Assembly (NCBI GenBank): GCA_023666705.1
Contig: JAMPBO010000010.1
Span: forward strand, 61,880-125,879
Direction of reading: 5' to 3'
Source of the DNA: Bacteroides sp.
Lineage (GTDB): Bacteria; Bacillota; Clostridia; Lachnospirales; Lachnospiraceae
Length of the DNA stretch: 64,000 bases
Both the position numbers and the translations under genes were made by a program. This document shows, one piece after another, positions 61,701-64,000 of the stretch. The notes beneath the pieces are model-generated. The model was given only the letters and a program-made list of their open reading frames with translations, ran no database searches and had not been told where the DNA came from. The number at the start of each line of letters is the position of its first letter. The stretch's first letter is position 1.

Positions 61701-62477
61701 TCAGCCTTGGGATAAATCATTTAATACCGTCTGTGCTATAATCTGTCCTGCTTCCTTCGGATACTCCCGGCCCGGAATACCAAGAGAAAGCATTGCAAAT
61801 ATTCCACGCTCATTACAATATTCAAAATCTGTTCCACCCGGAGCCGACGCTATATCAAATATCATAACATTATGGGATAATCTGCTTATAAGCTCACTGT
61901 CTACGACCATTGCAGGTACGGTGTTAAACAGGTAACTATATTTATCCATGGATGCCTTGTCATAATCATTTAAGTCAACAAAACCATAGCCTGCATCCGT
62001 TATTTCATCATATAAGCTCCTGCGCCGCACCATAACATCAACCGAGGCATTGATATCCGTAAGCTCCTTTGCGATAGCCTTTCCGCAGTATCCGTATCCG
62101 ATTACAAGACAATCACTTCCCTCAGGCACTGCTGATTTTGCGATTGCCTGCCTGATAATGCCCTTTGCCGTAAGCACTGCATTTTGGGCAGTCAGCCAGT
62201 CAATCTTAAGATAATCAACTGCCTTTATTTCACGCAATTCACATTCATGAATGATTCTGTTGGAAAGCATTCCGCCATAAAGCTTTTGTCCATGCATCAA
62301 ATACGGTATCATCTGTTTCGTAACCGCCTCATCAACAGGCGGAGGAAGCACTATGATTGAGTCTGCATTACTCGCCTCAATATGTCTCGTTACCTCGTAT
62401 CCCACATCATACAGACTTTGTGCAACAAAATCCATCCTTTTGTCGTCGCCGATAACACAAGCATTATTTTCTATCAA
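61701..62477 (-). CDS. dpaA: dipicolinate synthase subunit A
   Basis: 258-residue NAD(P)-dependent subunit (SpoVFA). The Rossmann motif is in VIGYGYCGKAIAKEL, with VRRRS after it, and IFDIASAPGGTDFEYC and LSLGIPGREYPKEAGQII at the end; these match the family. It is somewhat shorter than the B. subtilis protein. The start is TTG at 62477, with GAGGGG 8 nt upstream; an ATG just before it is out of frame. A sigma-E/K-like -10 (CATATAATA) lies 24 bp upstream, fitting mother-cell expression. Confidence 0.92.
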   Translation of the reverse strand: MIENNACVIGDDKRMDFVAQSLYDVGYEVTRHIEASNADSIIVLPPPVDEAVTKQMIPYLMHGQKLYGGMLSNRIIHECELREIKAVDYLKIDWLTAQNAVLTAKGIIRQAIAKSAVPEGSDCLVIGYGYCGKAIAKELTDINASVDVMVRRRSLYDEITDAGYGFVDLNDYDKASMDKYSYLFNTVPAMVVDSELISRLSHNVMIFDIASAPGGTDFEYCNERGIFAMLSLGIPGREYPKEAGQIIAQTVLNDLSQG

Positions 62478-62500
62478 AGCATAACCCCCTCACGATACTC

Positions 62501-62527
62501 TATTATATGCTGACATATGATAAATGT
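62501..62527 (-). promoter_or_regulatory. candidate mother-cell (sigma-K-like) promoter of dpaAB
   Basis: Minus strand CATATAATA (62509-62501) matches the CATANNNTA -10, with ACA 15 bp upstream (62527-62525). The -35 is too short to be decisive. The rest of the roughly 290-bp dpaA/62771 divergent region is AT-rich, apart from the plus-strand promoter listed next. Confidence 0.4.
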
Positions 62528-62677
62528 TTAAAAAATGTACCCGTCCGCCACAGCTTTCCGGGCATGCAGGCAGACTTTTTCATTTGCCTAAAACATGTAT
62601 CCCTATAAAAAGTACATATAATATATAATATATTTTCTTAACCGACAATTTAGACATGAAACATATCAGCTTCATAT

Positions 62678-62706
62678 TTTACTTTTTGAATTAAAAAATA
62701 TATGAT
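62678..62706 (+). promoter_or_regulatory. candidate sigma-A promoter of the Asp/Tyr-tail membrane protein
   Basis: TTTACT (62678-62683), 17-bp spacer, TATGAT (62701-62706), about 65 bp before the ATG at 62771. Confidence 0.5.
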
Positions 62707-62770
62707 AAAATGTTATCAAGGCATCTTCATAAAGGTTCCTGGTGACATTTTCTTATGGAGGGATAATACT

Positions 62771-63484
62771 ATGACATATCCAAAAACGATTGATGAGCTT
62801 AAAATGTGGGCGGAGGATCACAACCTGCCTCTTGATGATATGCGTACTTATATCGGAACGGATTACAGGGGTGCAAAAGCATATGGAATTTACGAGGAGG
62901 AAGAAACCGGTAAATTTATTGTCTATAAAAATAAAGCAGACGGTACACGGGCGGTACGGTATGAAGGTTATGATCAGGCGTATGCAGTAAATGAGCTTTA
63001 CATGAAAATGCAGGAACGCATAGAACAGCAAAACCAGATAAACCATGCACCAGCACAGGACAACCGCAGATACCGGCACAGAAGAAGCGGACTATGGAAA
63101 CCTTTTCTTCTTTTTTTCATTGTATATGCAGCTTCTTTTTCTTTTTATTTTATAGCAGCAAAATATGATCAGAGACCCGATTCAGGATATTACTTTTATG
63201 ATGATACATATTATTGTCAGGATGATGACTTTTATTATTATGATGATGACGATGCTTCATGGTACTATGCAAACTATGTCGATAACGAATTGATGGACAA
63301 TTATTCGGATTATTACGAATCAAGTGGATACTATGATTCCTATGATATAACGAATTTTCAGGACTCCGGTTATTATGAGCAGGATGCTCATAAGAATAAT
63401 GATTATGATAATGACGACGACTGGGACAACGACTGGAATAATAATTGGAACGACAGCTATGATGACTGGGATTCAGACTGGTAA
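62771..63484 (+). CDS. single-pass membrane protein with Asp/Tyr/Asn/Trp-rich extracytoplasmic tail
   Basis: 237 residues from the ATG at 62771, chosen because GGAGGG lies 8 nt before it; an in-frame ATG at 62702 has no ribosome site. Residues 1-90 form a folded-looking acidic domain (TIDELKMWAEDHNLPLDDM, YGIYEEEETGKFIVYKNK). A basic stretch (RRYRHRR, about 99-105) precedes one membrane helix (about 108-130), which places the N-terminus inside. The last 107 residues are low complexity: I count about 30 Asp, 22 Tyr, 12 Asn and 6 Trp, with long runs of D and Y. I recognise no family for the tail. It may bind cations, stick by aromatic stacking or phase-separate; all of that is conjecture. Confidence 0.8.
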   Translation: MTYPKTIDELKMWAEDHNLPLDDMRTYIGTDYRGAKAYGIYEEEETGKFIVYKNKADGTRAVRYEGYDQAYAVNELYMKMQERIEQQNQINHAPAQDNRRYRHRRSGLWKPFLLFFIVYAASFSFYFIAAKYDQRPDSGYYFYDDTYYCQDDDFYYYDDDDASWYYANYVDNELMDNYSDYYESSGYYDSYDITNFQDSGYYEQDAHKNNDYDNDDDWDNDWNNNWNDSYDDWDSDW

Positions 63485-63499
63485 GGAATTGAAAAAACC

Positions 63500-63719
63500 C
63501 TTGCAATCACAACACGCATATGGTAGTATCCAGTTAAAGCATTAACATAGTAATTCATTCACGGGTAAAACCAGTTCAGACATTCAAAGAAAAGGGCACA
63601 TCTACTGCTTGATTCGAGTCTAATAAACAAGCTACTTCGATGCTTAATATCACACAACACTGGCAGCGAAGGAGCTGTTTTGAAAAATTGTCTGTTCTGG
63701 ATATGCAAAGATATATTGC
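63500..63719 (+). repeat. 220-bp leader repeat, copy 2 (pairs with 6029-6248)
   Basis: Same strand and length as copy 1, about 94 percent identical by eye. It begins 16 bp after the Asp/Tyr-tail gene and ends 181 bp before the Rpn-family start. It has no ORF. The sequence ends inside the left arm of a hairpin (63710-63744). Confidence 0.85.
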
Positions 63720-63744
63720 ATGATACCGTCATGCAGGATATATC
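63710..63744. repeat. hairpin at the end of leader repeat copy 2
   Basis: GATATATTGCATGA (63710-63723) pairs with TCATGCAGGATATATC (63729-63744), with a small bulge and loop TACCG. Copy 1 keeps only the left part. The role is unknown; no T run follows directly. Confidence 0.5.
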
Positions 63745-63801
63745 TTATTTGGTAATTCGAACAGAATAAATTTTCCACTCTTTTCCTGCCGAGACAGGTT
63801 G

Positions 63802-63828
63802 TGTCAAGTTTTCATAGAAAACTTGACA
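63802..63828. repeat. perfect 12-bp dyad upstream of the Rpn-family gene
   Basis: TGTCAAGTTTTC (63802-63813) and GAAAACTTGACA (63817-63828) are exact complements around a 3-nt loop. It lies between the leader repeat and the gene start and may be an operator or an RNA hairpin. Confidence 0.6.
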
Positions 63829-63836
63829 TGTAGCGT

Positions 63837-63872
63837 CAGCCCATTTGCTGAAAGCAAATTTGGAATGGGCTG
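63837..63872. repeat. small palindromic repeat before the Rpn-family gene
   Basis: CAGCCCATT (63837-63845) mirrors AATGGGCTG (63864-63872), with an inner TTTGC-GCAAA stem. It is the reverse-complement relative of the element at 35324-35361 and the remnant at 30459-30487. Confidence 0.65.
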
Positions 63873-63900
63873 ATGTTCAAACAAAAGGGGGGAAAAGAAA

Positions 63901-64000
63901 ATGAAAACACACGAAAACCATGCTGACACATTAACCGCCAACACACACCACAAGGATACCGTATTCAGGCGGGTATTCTCGGACAAAAAAGAACTGCTGA
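63901..64000 (+). CDS. Rpn-family recombination-promoting nuclease/putative transposase, 5' part
   Basis: Only the first 33 codons are in the window. The ATG has a GGGGGG ribosome site, 8 nt upstream. The N-terminus contains HHKDTVFRRVFSDKKELL, the characteristic opening of PD-(D/E)XK-type Rpn/YhgA-like proteins in Firmicutes. The leader repeat, a perfect dyad and a small palindrome precede it. It is probably the intact relative of the remnant at 6261-6668. Confidence 0.7.
   Translation, partial: MKTHENHADTLTANTHHKDTVFRRVFSDKKELL

Overview
The window looks like chromosomal DNA of a low-to-moderate GC, anaerobic, spore-forming gut Firmicute, most plausibly a member of the Lachnospiraceae. Supporting signs are a FabK-type fatty-acid operon, dipicolinate synthase (dpaAB), a class II galT, GH94 phosphorylases, a GH9 cellulase with lysine-rich Fn3 domains, a bile-salt-hydrolase-like enzyme, a hydrogenase-like chemoreceptor and Rpn-family nuclease genes. 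The genus cannot be fixed from the sequence alone. Most genes lie on the minus strand.

Layout. 1-5.8 kb: most of a giant multidomain surface protein, cut by the left window edge just at its putative C-terminal anchor. 6-6.7 kb: a 220-bp repeat and a truncated Rpn-family gene; a second repeat copy precedes an Rpn-family gene that begins at the right edge. 6.8-8.3 kb: mtnN-luxS and a small His/Cys-containing gene. 8.6-12.9 kb: a convergent cyclic-di-GMP pair, a LacI-sensor/GGDEF synthase against a Cache/HD-GYP/REC phosphodiesterase. 13-19 kb: an AraC regulator and two GH94 phosphorylases. 19-22 kb: an acyl-CoA synthetase and a ferredoxin-tailed aldo/keto reductase. 22-27.5 kb: larB-larC-larMN-larQ-larO-larE, the nickel-pincer nucleotide and nickel-uptake operon in the Lactobacillus plantarum order but without larA. 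27.7-28.5 kb: a divergent TSUP exporter. 28.5-36.8 kb: a galactoside operon (GPH transporter, GH42, galK, galT, galE) with cysE at its end. 36.9-43.8 kb: secreted GH9 cellulase, bile-salt-hydrolase-like enzyme, an [FeFe]-hydrogenase-like/chemoreceptor fusion and a HAD phosphatase. 43.9-51.3 kb: accD-accA-fabH-fabK-fabD-fabG-fabF-fabZ. 51.5-51.85 kb: a 370-bp imperfect inverted repeat. 51.9-57.3 kb: a lone tubulin-like GTPase, prfC and a D,D-carboxypeptidase. 57.5-62.5 kb: asnB, a PadR/HAAS/secreted-protein cassette and dpaBA. 62.8-63.5 kb: a membrane protein with an Asp/Tyr/Asn/Trp tail.

How it fits together. The GH9 enzyme would release cello-oligosaccharides outside the cell, and the GH94 enzymes would phosphorolyse imported beta-glucans inside it, saving ATP. 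The galactoside operon handles lactose-like sugars through the Leloir pathway. The lar operon builds a nickel cofactor whose user is not in view. Surface adhesion, c-di-GMP turnover, LuxS and a redox- or hydrogen-sensing chemoreceptor fit a motile or surface-interacting gut commensal.

Most unusual items: the giant hairpin beside the orphan tubulin-like gene, the hydrogenase-chemoreceptor fusion, the larA-less lar operon containing a ferredoxin-type aldo/keto reductase, the acidic-aromatic tail protein and the repeat-leader Rpn genes.
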